This document shows positions 51,930 through 63,952 of a stretch of 64,000 nucleotides of DNA, one piece after another. The stretch is taken from contig CP092869.1 in assembly GCA_030710605.1 (NCBI GenBank), positions 11,247,425 to 11,311,424 of the forward strand. Reading direction: 5' to 3'. The number at the start of each line of letters is the position of its first letter. The first letter of the stretch is position 1. Source of the DNA: Cordylochernes scorpioides (Eukaryota; Arthropoda; Arachnida; Pseudoscorpiones; Chernetidae). The notes under the pieces are model-generated. The model saw only the letters and a list, made by a program, of their open reading frames with translations. It was not told where the DNA came from and did no database searches. The translations under genes were made by a program, and so were the position numbers.

Positions 51930-54900
51930 ATCCTTCAAAGTTCTCCAAGACAATCTCAGAAAATCACCTTCTGCGGTACTCGAACTCTCCAGCATAGCAG
52001 CAGAACAAAGAATAGACGCCATTCTGCTACAAGAATTACCAAAGAATTTCAAATGGCCTGACTCAAATTTCGTCACCTTCATCCCCAATGATAACTACAC
52101 CCCTGCGGGACTTGTTATTCGAGCAGATCTCCACCCCATCCCATTCAGCTCTAATGACCCCAACATTGTCACTGCCCTGATTCGATTAGGCAGCCAAGCG
52201 GTCGTCATTGCCTCAGCATACTGGCATAACAGTGCATCAGAAAACACTTTCCTACCAACTCTGGAACATACTCTAAATAGAACTCCCTTCCCGTGCATCC
52301 TTGGCATGGATGCCAATGCCCACTCTCCAACCTGGGGCAGCGGAGCCGTCCGCGACACTCGTGGAGCTAGTTTGGAGGCCTCCGCTTCACTAATGGGCCT
52401 ACACTTTCTGGGTGGTCCAACACCTTATACCTGGTCCAACGGGGCCCTGCACTCCTCCATAGACGTCACCCTAGCATCAAGCTTCCTCGCCATCCATGCC
52501 ACTAGAGTTTGTCTCCAGGAGATGGCCTTCTCAGACCATCTCCCAATCCTTACCAATTTCTCAAATATCCTACCTTCGGAGCCCACCAGTTCGTGGGTCG
52601 AGTCTTCATGTCTGGAAGCAGCGTTTGCAGCTTTCCTAGGGAACACCCTCCACCACGTGGCCTCACGCCTCCAGACCGCACTTACCCCAGGAGATATTGA
52701 CGAAGCAGTTATTCTCCTCACCACCTGTCTCCAAGAGGCCTGCGATGCATCTATGAAGAAGAAGTCCAAGTCACCAAGACCATCAAAACCTTGGTGGAAC
52801 AAAGAACTTTCTAAGCTCCGCAATATTGTGGTGGCTCTCCGCCGCTGCTCCCAAAACACCTTCTTTCCCACAAGGAGCTTCTTCAAAGGCCTTTACAGAG
52901 CCTGCCACAATAAACTCAAAGCGGCTATAAGGCGAGCAAAGCGTATATCCTGGATATCACTGTGCCAAGAGGTCTCCTCAGCCTCATGGACCTCAATTCA
53001 CCGCTATATCTCCAAAGGTCGGAGAGGCTCTTTAGGGCCACCTCTGCTCAAACACAAAGATGGTACCCCACTAACCTCAGAGGAATCCTGTCGAGAGGTA
53101 CTTCAGAACTACTTTCCAACAGATTGGACTGTGCCAAGACCAACAGTGGACTGGCTCCCAACCTTTAACCAAGAACCGGCTTTCACAGCGGCTGAAATCT
53201 TCCGCGCGATCCGACGATGTGGATGGAGAAAGTCCCCAAGTCCCGACAGACTTGGAGTCAGGTGCATACTCCTCGGTGGACCAGCACTGCATGAACTCTT
53301 ATCGCAAATCTTCACCAAATGCCTGCGCCTCGGACACTTCCCAACCCCTTGGAAAGTTGGACTACATGGTTCTCATCCCCAAACAAAACTCCACCTCATC
53401 CAACCCACTGGACAAATACCGTCCAATTACTATGATCAACACATTAGCCAAAGTTTTTGAACGATGCATCCTAGCGAGGCTGCAATGGCTAGCAGACCAG
53501 CATGGCTGGTTCTCGCCCATGCAATTTGGCTTCGTCCCTGGGCGTTCGGCAGAAGGAGCCCTTGACTCAATCAACAACTTTATCAACGACGGCCTGAAGC
53601 ACTGGAGAAAGACAGCGGCAATAAGCTTGGACATTAGCCATGCCTTTGACACGGTTCAAAGACATACCATCATTCAAGGCCTCCGGGACCTCAACTGTCC
53701 AGAAGAGCTTATACAACTCTCTGCAAGCTCTCTCAGAGGCAGGAAAGTGATATACCAAGCCTGGGACCCCACTCTCACCGCGCACACAGTACTGGGTGTT
53801 GCACAAGGGGCACCGCTAAGCCCTTCTTTTTCATCATTGTAGCAAGGAAAGCTCTTTCCCTTCCAAAGCCCCAAAACTGCCAAATAATTTGCTTTGCAGA
53901 CAACTTCACCTTGCTTTTCAGAGCTTTCCGTAGATTACCAACAAAGGAGATTAACAAATTTCTTAAAACTTTCAGATTGTGGGGTAAAGGGCATGGATTG
54001 ACCTTTAATCTTAAGAAGACCCAGGCCTGCCTCTATCATTGGAAATCCAAGCGTCCTAGTTACCAAAATATTAAATTCCTCGACCAGCCTATTTTAATCA
54101 ACAACCATATAAAAATACTGGGCATAACTTTTGACACCACACGCACATTCGTTCGCCACTCGGACAACATTTTCAACAAATTCAAATGGATGCTTCCTCG
54201 ATTAATTAGCACAATTAGGGAACAATATGGACTCACTTACAGCTCAGGCCTGAAAATAATCAAGATGGTAATTCTCCCTGCTCTGCTCTGCGGCTCGGGT
54301 GTTTGAGGCAAGAGAGTGTTCGACACTAATGGCACTCGCAAACTACGTATTCTCCACTATAAATTTGCTAAAATTCTTATTAGGGGGGGCCCCTGTACCC
54401 CCACAATTCCAGTTATCTCAATCACTGGCGGCCCTCCATTGGACATTTCAATCAAGGCACATCTGGCGTACAAGGAAGCAATAAGAAATGGTCCTTTTGA
54501 GTCACGTCGAAGGCATAGCGCAGTCCACTATCCACCCCTTAGAAAACTACTTCAGTTTTCAAAGTCGCTTCCAGAAAATGCAACCATCATATACACCGAT
54601 GGATCGCGGTCCCTCAAAGGCGTAGGCGGCGCAGTTTTTCTGCCACCCCCCTCCACTCCAATACAACTAAAACTCCATGATCTTTGCACCTCCTTCAAGG
54701 TAAAATTACTTGCTATCCTATATGCAACTAGAGCGATCCAGCTCATGCAAAGACAACCAACAGCAATCGCCTCTGATTGCCTGGCAGCTCTCCATGCCAT
54801 TTGTAACCCAGAACTCCCAAAAACCTCACTCATAGCTGAGATAGTTCGCAATCTTAACCATTTAAACGTACAGCTCTGCTGGGTTAGAGGCCACAGCGGC

Positions 54901-55412
54901 ATAGAAGGCAATGAGCATGCAGATAAATTAGCCAAGGCAGCAGCTGAATCAAACTTGCCCATATCCTACTCCACTCTATCCAAAAAGTTTGTTCGAGCCC
55001 GCAGCGAACAGTATTCACACCAACTCTGGTAGGAATTATATGTCACAGATCACTCCACAAGAAACCTCAGGAGAATAGCTGCATTCCCAAACACTCTCAT
55101 GGCGATCCTGCCCAAAATAAAATTTTGTGGCACCACCTCAACAACCCTCACAGGTCATGGCTTGTCAAAGCCGATGCTGCAAAATTATCTAGAGACGATC
55201 CTACCTGCCCACACTGCCACGAGGAAGACCAAACTGTCGACCACCTTCTCTTCAGATGTCCCGCCTACAACCTTCATAGCTTCCAAACAGCCACCCTCCT
55301 AGGAATAAATATGTTTGCCCCTGAAGACCTGCACAACATCCCCAAGCACAAGTCAGCCTGGCGACATCTGATAAACTGGATGTCAGCTGCCACCATTAGA
55401 CGTGAAGTCTAA
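51922..55412 (+). pseudogene. LINE A2 ORF2: endonuclease, RT, RNase H; several breaks
   Basis: The ATG at 51922 (MTRSFKVLQDNLRKS) is kept. The frame is open to 53460 and covers the endonuclease (GMDANAHSPTWGS, SDHLPIL) and early RT. An extra base near 53366 (actacatgg against actactgg in A1) shifts the frame. RT then continues to 53842, where a missing C near 53822 shifts again. The catalytic motif is FADN (53893-53904) instead of FADD. TGA replaces TGG at 54304-54306. RNase H lies in 54316-55032 (YTDGSRSLKG, GHSGIEGNEHADKLA) and the Cys-His tail in 55125-55412. Confidence 0.85.
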
Positions 55413-55555
55413 AGACCAACCCGGATAGTTGGCGACTTTAGTATGCTCCAGGAATCCGGGTTACCTAAATAAATAATAATAATGATGTAAGTTAGGAAAA
55501 AAGAACAATAACAATTAAAAAAGTTTGCAATATTTTTCTACTTAATCCATTAAAG

Positions 55556-56812
55556 ATGCAGCCTTTTCAACTTTATTCAACTGTAAATACAAAGCGCGAT
55601 GTCCCGCCAAGGACACTGGCGCCCTAATGTAATCAAATCAACGATCGGCCCAGCTGGCGAAAAGGTCAGTATAATCGACACCAACATACTTTGGAAAATT
55701 CTTGAAAGATGTGGCATCGAGTACAAAGTAGAAGAAACTCCTTCAACAAAGAAACGAACTCGCGAATCCCCATCAGATTCAACACCACGTAGCCATAAGA
55801 CACCGAGAATGGAAGTTGTCTCACAGCATAATGAAAACGATGTCTCCATGAACGAGGTAACTGAAGTCCCTCAAGAAACGTCCGCCGCTACCTCTTCTCA
55901 GGTTAACGAGGAAAACATTGATGAAGATGGTCCTTGAACAAAGGTCACACATGCAAAAACGCCAAGAATACCACCTGTAATAGCATAAAATGTAACAGAC
56001 TGGTGTTGCTCTGACAGGAGCTGAAAGACCTGTGCACAGATAAATTCCAATGCACGATCTCAGGAAAAAGGCACATATTCAAGGCCAAAAATATTTCAGA
56101 CTTCAAAAAAATCAGGGAATATGTTAAAAAAAACAATGGCGGCTACTCTTATAGACTCCAAGAAGAAAAACCGCTCAAAATCGTAATAAAGGGCGTGACA
56201 ACATCCTACAAGACTGAAGATATAGCAATAGAACTTGCAACAATGGGCTTTACTGAGATCTCTGTGAAGAGACTTCATAGACAATCAACCAAAAGGCCAA
56301 TGAATTTAGTACTGGTAGAATTACCGAAAAATGAACAAAACAAGAAAATTTACGGAATAAGTGAACTTATCTATCAAAAAATTGCAGTAGAATCTTTCAG
56401 AACAACAAACCGTGTGATTCAATGCTTCAACTGCCAGGGTTTCGGGCACGGTCAACTTAACTGCTTCCTGAAACCAAAATGCGTAAAGTGTGCCGAGGAG
56501 CAACATTCGAAGGACTGCCCAAGAAAGTCAAGACAACTTCCCCCAAAGTGTGCAAACTGCGAAGAAGCGCACACAGCCAATTACCGCGGATGCCCTAAGT
56601 TTCCAAGAGTACATCAGCAACAGCCAAGATACCCTGGTCAGTACAAACCTAACAACCCACTTCCGATTTCAAAAAAATCTGAAACACTGCCGAAAATTGT
56701 AGAACAACAAAACCAAAGCAATGCTGAGGTTGTGACAAGAAAAACTTCTCGTTCTGAAACTAAGGACCTGTGTGAAAATTTGATGCAAGTAATCAAAACA
56801 TACCTACAATGA
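55556..56812 (+). pseudogene. LINE B2 ORF1, with 60-bp insertion and stops
   Basis: The ATG at 55556 starts MQP-like, but about 60 bp (ttttcaactttattcaactg onwards, with gatgtcccgcc) are inserted after six bases compared with B1. TGA at 55935-55937 and small indels near 55985-56020 break the first half. From 56195 the frame is clean to 56812 and includes CFNCQGFGHGQLNC, CVKCAEEQHSKDC and the end VIKTYLQ. Confidence 0.8.
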
Positions 56813-59442
56813 ATTGCAAATTACCTTTTAAAATTATTGCTTGGAATTGTAACTGAGTCAAATCAAAGAAAGAAGAATTATTAGACTTTTTAGAAGATAA
56901 CTCAATAGACATTGCTCTGCTCAGTGAAACTCATCTTAAACCATCAATTGATCTAAAGTTCAGGAACTATAAACCATTAGAACTGACCGAATTACAGGAA
57001 AGGATGGGGGAACAGCCATCATTATAAAATCCTTTTTTAAATATAAAAATATGATGATTCATACTTCGAACTTGGAAAATACTTCAATATTGATAAAATC
57101 AGATGGAAAAACCTTGCAAATCACAGCAATTTATAAGAAGCCTGAGGCACCATTATTGGAAGAAGATTTGAACCAACTGATAAAACACAACCACGCAATA
57201 ATCGTTGCAGGAGACTGGAACTCCAAACACCCTCTTTGGGGATCAAGGACTTCAAATAACAGTGGAATCGTGCTGCACAATTTCTCTGAAAGAGAAAGAC
57301 TCGATATTGTCGCACCTTCGTCACCCACGCAATACAGCCCACTCGGCAATCCCAATTTCCTAGACTTCGCTGTACTTAAAAACATTCCCTGGATCCCAAA
57401 GGCCAGAACCACCGACGATTTATCATCTGACCATCTCCCTGTAATCTTTGAATTCAATTGCCCAAAGGATGAATTCACAACCCATCTCAGCCGAGTAACT
57501 AATTGGGTTCATTTTCAAAAAGATCTAATATCCACCATGCCCCCCAGACTCCCCTTGAAAACTGAAGTAGACATTGATTCAGCAGTTGGAATTCTAAACG
57601 AGAAAATTAATAATAGCTACTCGAAAAACACCATAGTCTCATCTTCAAAATTAATAAAGATCCCAAAAACCAAAGCCTTAATAAGGGAGAAAAATAAAGC
57701 TAGGAAAATATGGCAATCAACCTAGGATCCAGCTCATAGAGCTACTTACCTCAATCTTCAAGGAAAGGTAAACAAAGCCCTTGAAGCAGATAAATCTGAA
57801 AATTGGAATAGTTTTTAAAGCAAACTTGAATCGAGCCCAACAGACTTCTGGAAAAAACCAAAACCCATTAGGAAAAAAACTGAAAAAATCACTAGTTTAA
57901 ATGCAAATGGAAAAACCTTGCTGACCGACAAAGAAATTGGAAATGATCTTTCAGAGCATTTTTTCAAACACTTTTCCAAGGCGGAGGATGAGGTTCCGTC
58001 TTACCTAACAGATAAAACTTGCCATCATCCCCAAGACAATATACTATCAATGACAACGCCAAATGAAGTCAATGAGGTGATTAAAAACCTAGGTAATCAC
58101 AAAGCTCCAGGCCACGACAATATTACGCCGCAAATGACGAAAAAACCTCCCCATCAAATGGATAGTTTTCCTCGCTGGGATCTTCAATGCTGCATTACAC
58201 CTGTGCTACTTCCCGAAGACATGGAAACATGCCATTATCATAACCATTCCAAAAAAATCACCTGTCAAATCACCTGAAGATCTCAGACCAATCAGCCTTC
58301 TCTCTACCATCGATAAGGTATATGAGAGAATCGTTCTTCGCAGATTGCAGTCATACATGGATTCTATTAACTTTTTCATTCCTCAACAATTTGGATTCAG
58401 AAAAGGACACTCCACAACCCACCAGCTAATCACAGTAATAGACTACATCCAAATAAGAAAGTCCCACAAGAAGGCAGTAGGTGCTGTTTTTCTAGACTTT
58501 ACCAAAGCCTTTGATAGAGTATGGCATGATGGCTTGATAGCAAAAATAACAAAAATCAATTTCCAAGGGATTTTATCAAATTCTTGAAAAATATCTCCAG
58601 GACAGAACCTTTTCAATTAAGCAAGGGAATTATATAACCACAGCAAAACCAACCCAGATTGGAGTCCCTCAAGGCTCTATCCTTGGACCCTACCTATTCA
58701 CCATCTACATCAACGATTTCTCTCCACATCCAAAATGTCCAATAAAACATTTCGCAGATGACGCAGCAATTTTATCAAACTCCAAATCAATAGGAATAAT
58801 AACTACACAACTCCAAAATTACATAAACAGTATAACCAAATGGTGCAATGATTGGAAATTAGACATCAACCCAAAAAAGTCTCGGGCAATAATTTTTCCT
58901 CCACTAGACAATAAAAAATCCAAACCATAATCCATCCTGAAGGTAAATCAGAGCCCTATTAACTGGACTGACAGCGTTAAATATCTTGGAGCTACCTTAG
59001 ACTCCAAGTTGAAATTCAACATGCATGTCAAAAATGTCATAAAGAAAGCAAAAAATCGCAAAAATAACAGTATCAAGCCTGTTCAACTATAGAAGCAAAT
59101 TGACTACAAAACAAAAGTTTAATCTATACAGAAGTTGTATCCTCCCGATAGTAACATACGCACTCCCAATTTGGTGTAAATATATTACAACCACAAAAAA
59201 AAAACAGGATAAACGCATTTATGAGAATCTGCCTTCGGACAAGTATAGGAGCTCCATTCAACCTATAAAACAAGATACTGAAGGAGGACTTGAACCAACC
59301 CGATCTAGAAGATATGTACCAAACTTCCGTTAAGAAATTATACCTTCAAATGCAAAATTCAAATAATCCAACCATACAAGATATTCTAAAAAATAAAGGA
59401 GATATCAATCCCCGATTCCGACGACCCGGCCCTGACACTTAG
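56810..59442 (+). pseudogene. LINE B2 ORF2, multiply broken
   Basis: The ATG at 56810 is followed by a stop in the endonuclease start (TGA near 56854, where B1 has a Gly codon) and small deletions near 56970-57005. Endonuclease is open at 57051-57725 (AGDWNSKHPLWGS, SSDHLPVIFE), and RT pieces are at 57918-58277 and 58345-58587 (FGFRKGHSTTHQL, LDFTKAFDRVWHDGL). The last third, with GVPQGSILGPYLFTIYIND, FADDAAI and YLGATLDSKLKF, is split by several indels. Dead copy. Confidence 0.8.
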
Positions 59443-59606
59443 TCAAGAGCTCATCGCCCAACAGCTGCCCTCCTGCAAGGCCTAGGGGGACCACTTCTAC
59501 TCCACCAACTCGCCATGTGTAAATAGCCAGGACAAGGTGACTCGCGAGCTGTGCTCGAATGTAACACCTGTAAATTGAGACGAAATAAATAAAAAAATTT
59601 AAGTTA

Positions 59607-60642
59607 GGACATTATCAATTTTATGCAGAATTATCTAAAGGGCAGGACATTTTCAGGCAAGCAAGGGAATTTTATAACTGAACCAAAGCCAATCCAGACT
59701 GGAGTGCCTCAAGGCTCTATCCTCGGACCCTACCTTTTGAATATTTACATTAATGACATCCCAATGCACTCTAAATGTAAACTTAAGCTCTTCGCAGATG
59801 ACACAGCAATTTTATTTAACTCTAAATCAGTCGACCTATTGGTTACTCAGCTTCAGAATTACCTAAATGACATAATAAAATGGTGCGATGAGTGGAAACT
59901 AGACATTAACCCAACTAAGACTCATGCAATAGTTTTTCCCCCAAGAGATAACAAAAAATTCAAGCCACAAACCAACTTGACAGTAAACTCAAGCACTATT
60001 AGTTGGGCCGACCATGCCAAGTACCTTGGTGTCACTTTGGATTCGAAATTAAAATTTAACCTAGATGTCCAAAACACCATAAGAAAGGCAAAGATAGCCA
60101 AAATACCTCTATCAAGCCTGCTTAATTTTAAAAGTAATTTAACAACAAAGCATAAATTCACGTTGTACAAAACCTGTATTCTACCCATCATCACGTACGC
60201 ACTACCAGTCTGGGGCAAATATATCACACCTACGGATAAAAAAATAATAGATGCCTTCATGAGGATTTGCTTACGAATCACTATAGGAGCCCCATTCAAT
60301 CTTTCAAACAAAATTCTCAAAGAAGATCTCAACCAGCCTAATATAGAAGAGATTTATCAAGACTCAGCGACAAGACTATTCACGCAATTTCAAAAATAAT
60401 CAAATCCAACTATACAATAAATTGTACAAAATCAAGGTGACCTCAGCCACCGAATCCGACGACCTGGACCCAATGGCTAGCTGACAGCCAAACACCCAAC
60501 AACTGCCCTCCTGTAAGGTTCAGGGGGCCACTCCAGCATTACAACTCGCCATGTGTAAATAATCTGGACAAGGTGATTCGCGAGCTGTGCTCGAATGTAA
60601 CACCTGTAATTTGAGATGAAATAAAAAAATAAATGTAAGTTA
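59607..60642 (+). mobile_element. LINE copy B' (second jockey-like subfamily), 5'-truncated
   Basis: Only the last ~1 kb is present. The protein is clearly diverged from B1-B3 throughout, so it is another subfamily. The tail has aataaaaaaataa and ends at atgtaagtta (60633-60642), as in the other copies. Confidence 0.8.
59623..60399 (+). pseudogene. RT C-terminal part of LINE B' (258 aa open frame)
   Basis: Starts within RT (MQNYLKGRTFSGKQGNFI), then GVPQGSILGPYLLNIYIND, catalytic FADDTAI (from about residue 66) and YLGVTLDSKLKFNLDVQN. It ends NIEEIYQDSATRLFTQFQK. The frame is open to TAA 60397-60399, but the endonuclease and first RT motifs are missing, so it cannot be a full product. Confidence 0.8.
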
Positions 60643-60665
60643 GGAAAATAAAGTAGCTGAAAAAG

Positions 60666-61710
60666 ATGCAGCCTATTGTAATCAAATCAACGATCGGCCC
60701 AGCTGGCGAAAAGATCAGTATAATCGAAACCAACATACTTTTGAAAATCCTTGAAAGATGTGGCATCGAGTACAAAGTAGAAGAAACTCCTTCAACAAAG
60801 AAACGAACTCGCGAATCCCCATCAGATTCAACATCACGTAGCCACAAGTCACCGAGAATGGAAGTTGTCTCACAGCATAATGAAAACTATGACTCAATGA
60901 ACGAGGTAACTCAAGTCCCTCAAAAAACGTCCGCAGTTAACCCTCCTCAGGTTAACGGAAAAAACATTGATGAAGATGGTCCTTGGACAACAGTTACACA
61001 TGTAAAAAAGCCAAGAATACCACCTCTAATAGCAGAAAATGTAACAGATTGAAAGGTGCTCTGCCAAGAGCTTAAAGACCTGTGCACAGATAAATTCCAA
61101 TGCGCGATATCAGGAAATAAGCACATTATCAAGGCCAAAAATATATCAGACTTAAAAAAATCAGGGAATACGTTCAAAAAAGCAATGGCGGCTACTCTTA
61201 TAGACTCCAAGAAGAAAAACCGCTCAAAGTGGTATTAAAGGGCGTGACATCAGCCTACAAGACTGAAGATATAGCAATAGAACTTGCAACAATGGGATTT
61301 ACTGAGACCTCTGTGAAGAGACTTCATAGACAATCAACTAAAAGGCCAATGAATTTAGTACTAGTAGTATTACCGAAAAATGAACATAACAATAAAATTT
61401 AGGGAATAACTGAACTTCTCTACCAGAAAGTTTCAGTAGAATCTTTCAAAACATCAAACCGTGTAACTCAATGCCTTAACTGCCAGGGTTTCGGGCATGT
61501 TCAACTTAACTGCTTCCTGAAACCAAAATGCGTCAAGTGTGCAGAGGAGCACCATTCGAAGGACTGCCCAAGAAAGTCAAGACAACCTTCCCCAAAGTGT
61601 GCAAACTGAGAAGAAGCGCACACAGCCAATTACCGCGGATGCCCTAAGTTTCCAAGAGTACATCAGCAACAGCCAAGATACCCTGGTCAGTACAAATCTA
61701 ACAACGCAAT
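60666..61710 (+). pseudogene. LINE B3 ORF1, stops and frameshift, truncated by deletion
   Basis: Starts MQPIVIKSTIGPAGEKISII. TGA at 61050-61052, a missing base near 61150-61160 and TAG near 61400 break it. The zinc-knuckle region survives in part (CVKCAEEHHSKDC). The frame is lost at about 61710, where endonuclease sequence begins. Confidence 0.8.
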
Positions 61711-63790
61711 CCCGATTTCCTAGACTTCGCTGTTTTTAAAAACATTCCCTGGACCCCAAATGCCAGAACAACCAACGATTCATCATCTGACCATCTCCCT
61801 GTAATCTTTTAATTGAATTGTCCAAAGGATGAATTCACAACCCAGCTCAGCCGAGTAACTAATTGGGTTCATTTTTCAACAAGATCTAATCTCCACCACG
61901 CCCCCCAGACTCCCCTTGAAAACTGAAGTAGACATTGATTCAGCAGTTGGAATTTCAAACGAGAAAATTATTAATAGCTACCCGAAAAACACCATAGTCT
62001 CAACTTCCAAATTAATAAATAACCCAAAAACTAAAGTCTTATTAAGGGAGAAAAATATAGCTAGGAAAAGATGGCAATCATCCTGGGATCCAGCTCATAT
62101 ATATAGAGCTACTTACCTCAATCTTCAAGGAAAGGTAAATCAAGCCCTTGAAGCAGAGAAATCTTAAAATTGGAATAGTGTTTTAAGCAAACTTGAATCG
62201 AGCTCAACAGACTTCTGGAAAAAAACAAAACCCATTAGGAAAAAAATTGACAAATTCACTAGTTTAAATGCAAATGGAAAAACCTAGCTGACCGACAAAG
62301 AAATTGGAAATGATCTTTCAGAGCATTTTTCCAAACACTTTTCCAAGGCGGAGGATGAGGTTCCGTCTTACCTAACAGATAAAACTTGCCATCATCCCCA
62401 AGAAAATATACTATCAAAGACAACGCCAAATGAAGTCAAGGAAGTGATTAAAAACTTAGGAAATCACAAAGCTCCAGGCCACGACAATATTACGCCGTAA
62501 ATGACTAAATTCCTCCCCATCAAATGGATAGTTTTCCTCCCTGGGATCTTCAATGCTGCATTACACCTGTGCTACTTCCCGAAGACATAGAAACATGCCA
62601 TTTTTATAACCATTAAAAAAATCACTTCTCAAACCACCTGAAGATCTCAGACCAATCATCCTTCTATCTACCATCGGTAAGGTATATCAGAGGATTATTC
62701 TTCGCAGATTGCAGACATACATGGATTCTATTAACTTTATCATTCCCCAACAATTTGGATTCAGAAAAGGACATTCCATAACCCACCAGCTAATCACAGT
62801 AATTGACTACATCCAAATAAGAAAGTCCCACAAGAAGGCAGTAGGTGCTGTTTTTCTAGACTTTACCAAAGCCTTTGATAGAGTATGGCATGAAGGCTTG
62901 ATAACAAAAATTCAATTTCCAAGGGAATTTATCAAATTATTGAAAAAATATCTCCAGGACAGGACCTTTTCAATTAAGCAAGGGAATTATATAAACACGG
63001 CAAAACCAACCCAGATTGGAGTCCCTCAAGGCTCTATCCTTGGACCCTACCTATTCAACATCTACATCAACGATTTCCCTCCACATCCAAAATGTCCAAT
63101 AAAACTTTTCGCAGATGACGCAGAAATTTTAGCAAAATCCAAATCAAGAGGAATAATAACTACCCAACTCCAAAATGACATAAACAGTATAACCAAATGG
63201 TGCAATGGTTGGAAATCAACCCAAAAAAGTCTCAGGCAATAATTTGTCCTCCACCAGACAATAAAAAATGCAAGCTACAATCCATCCTAAAGGTAAACCA
63301 GAGCCCTATTAACTGGTCTGACAGCGTTAAATATCTTGGAGTTACCTTAGACTCAAAGTTGAAATTCAGCATGCATGTCAAAAATATCATAAAGAAAGCA
63401 AAAATCGCAAAACTAACATTATCAAACCTGTTCAACTATAGAAGCAAATTGACTACAAAACAAAAGTCTACTCTATACAGAAGTTGTATCCTCCCGATAG
63501 TAATATACGCACTCCCAGTTTGGTGCAAATATATTACAACCACAGACAAAAATAGGATAAACGCATTTATGAGAATCTGCCTTCGGACAAGTATAGGAGC
63601 TCCATTCAACCTATCAAACAAGATACTGAAAGAGGACTTGAACCAACCCGATATAGAAGATATGTACCAAACTTACGTTAAGAAATTATACCTTCTAATG
63701 CAAAATTCAAATAACCCAACCATACAAGATATTCTACAAAATAAAGGAGATATCAATCCCCGATTCCGACGACCCGGCCCTGACACTTAG
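61711..63790 (+). pseudogene. LINE B3 ORF2 remnant: late endonuclease and RT
   Basis: Opens at PDFLDFAVFKN, the last third of the endonuclease. It continues through several stops to RT frames at 62709-63242 (FGFRKGHSITHQL, LDFTKAFDRVWHEGL, GVPQGSILGPYLFNIYIND, FADDAEI) and 63197-63790 (YLGVTLDSKLKFSMHVKN, SNKILKEDLNQPDIEDMY). Stop at 63788-63790. Confidence 0.8.
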
Positions 63791-63952
63791 TTAAGAGCTC
63801 ATCGCTCAACAGCTGCCCTCCTTGCAAGGTCCGGGGGGACCACCTGTACTCCACCAACTCGCCATGTGTAAATAGCCAGGATAAGGTGACTCGCGAGCTG
63901 TGCTCGAATGAAACACCTGTAAATTGAGACGAAATAAAATAAATGTAAGATA

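Larger units (their letters stand above)
50754..55494 (+). mobile_element. LINE copy A2 (R1/I-like family)
   Basis: Second copy of family A, after the atgtaagtta of B1. It ends with aaataaataataataatg and atgtaagtta at 55485-55494. ORF1 is intact, ORF2 broken. Confidence 0.85.
55495..59606 (+). mobile_element. LINE copy B2 (jockey-like family)
   Basis: Follows the atgtaagtta of A2 and ends in aaataaataaaaaa and a changed target copy, atttaagtta (59597-59606). More decayed than B1. Confidence 0.8.
60643..63952 (+). mobile_element. LINE copy B3 (jockey-like), internal deletion
   Basis: Follows the atgtaagtta of B'. It ends in aaataaaataa and a changed target copy, atgtaagata (63943-63952). 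Shorter than B1 because ORF1 is joined to the middle of the endonuclease near 61710. Confidence 0.8.
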
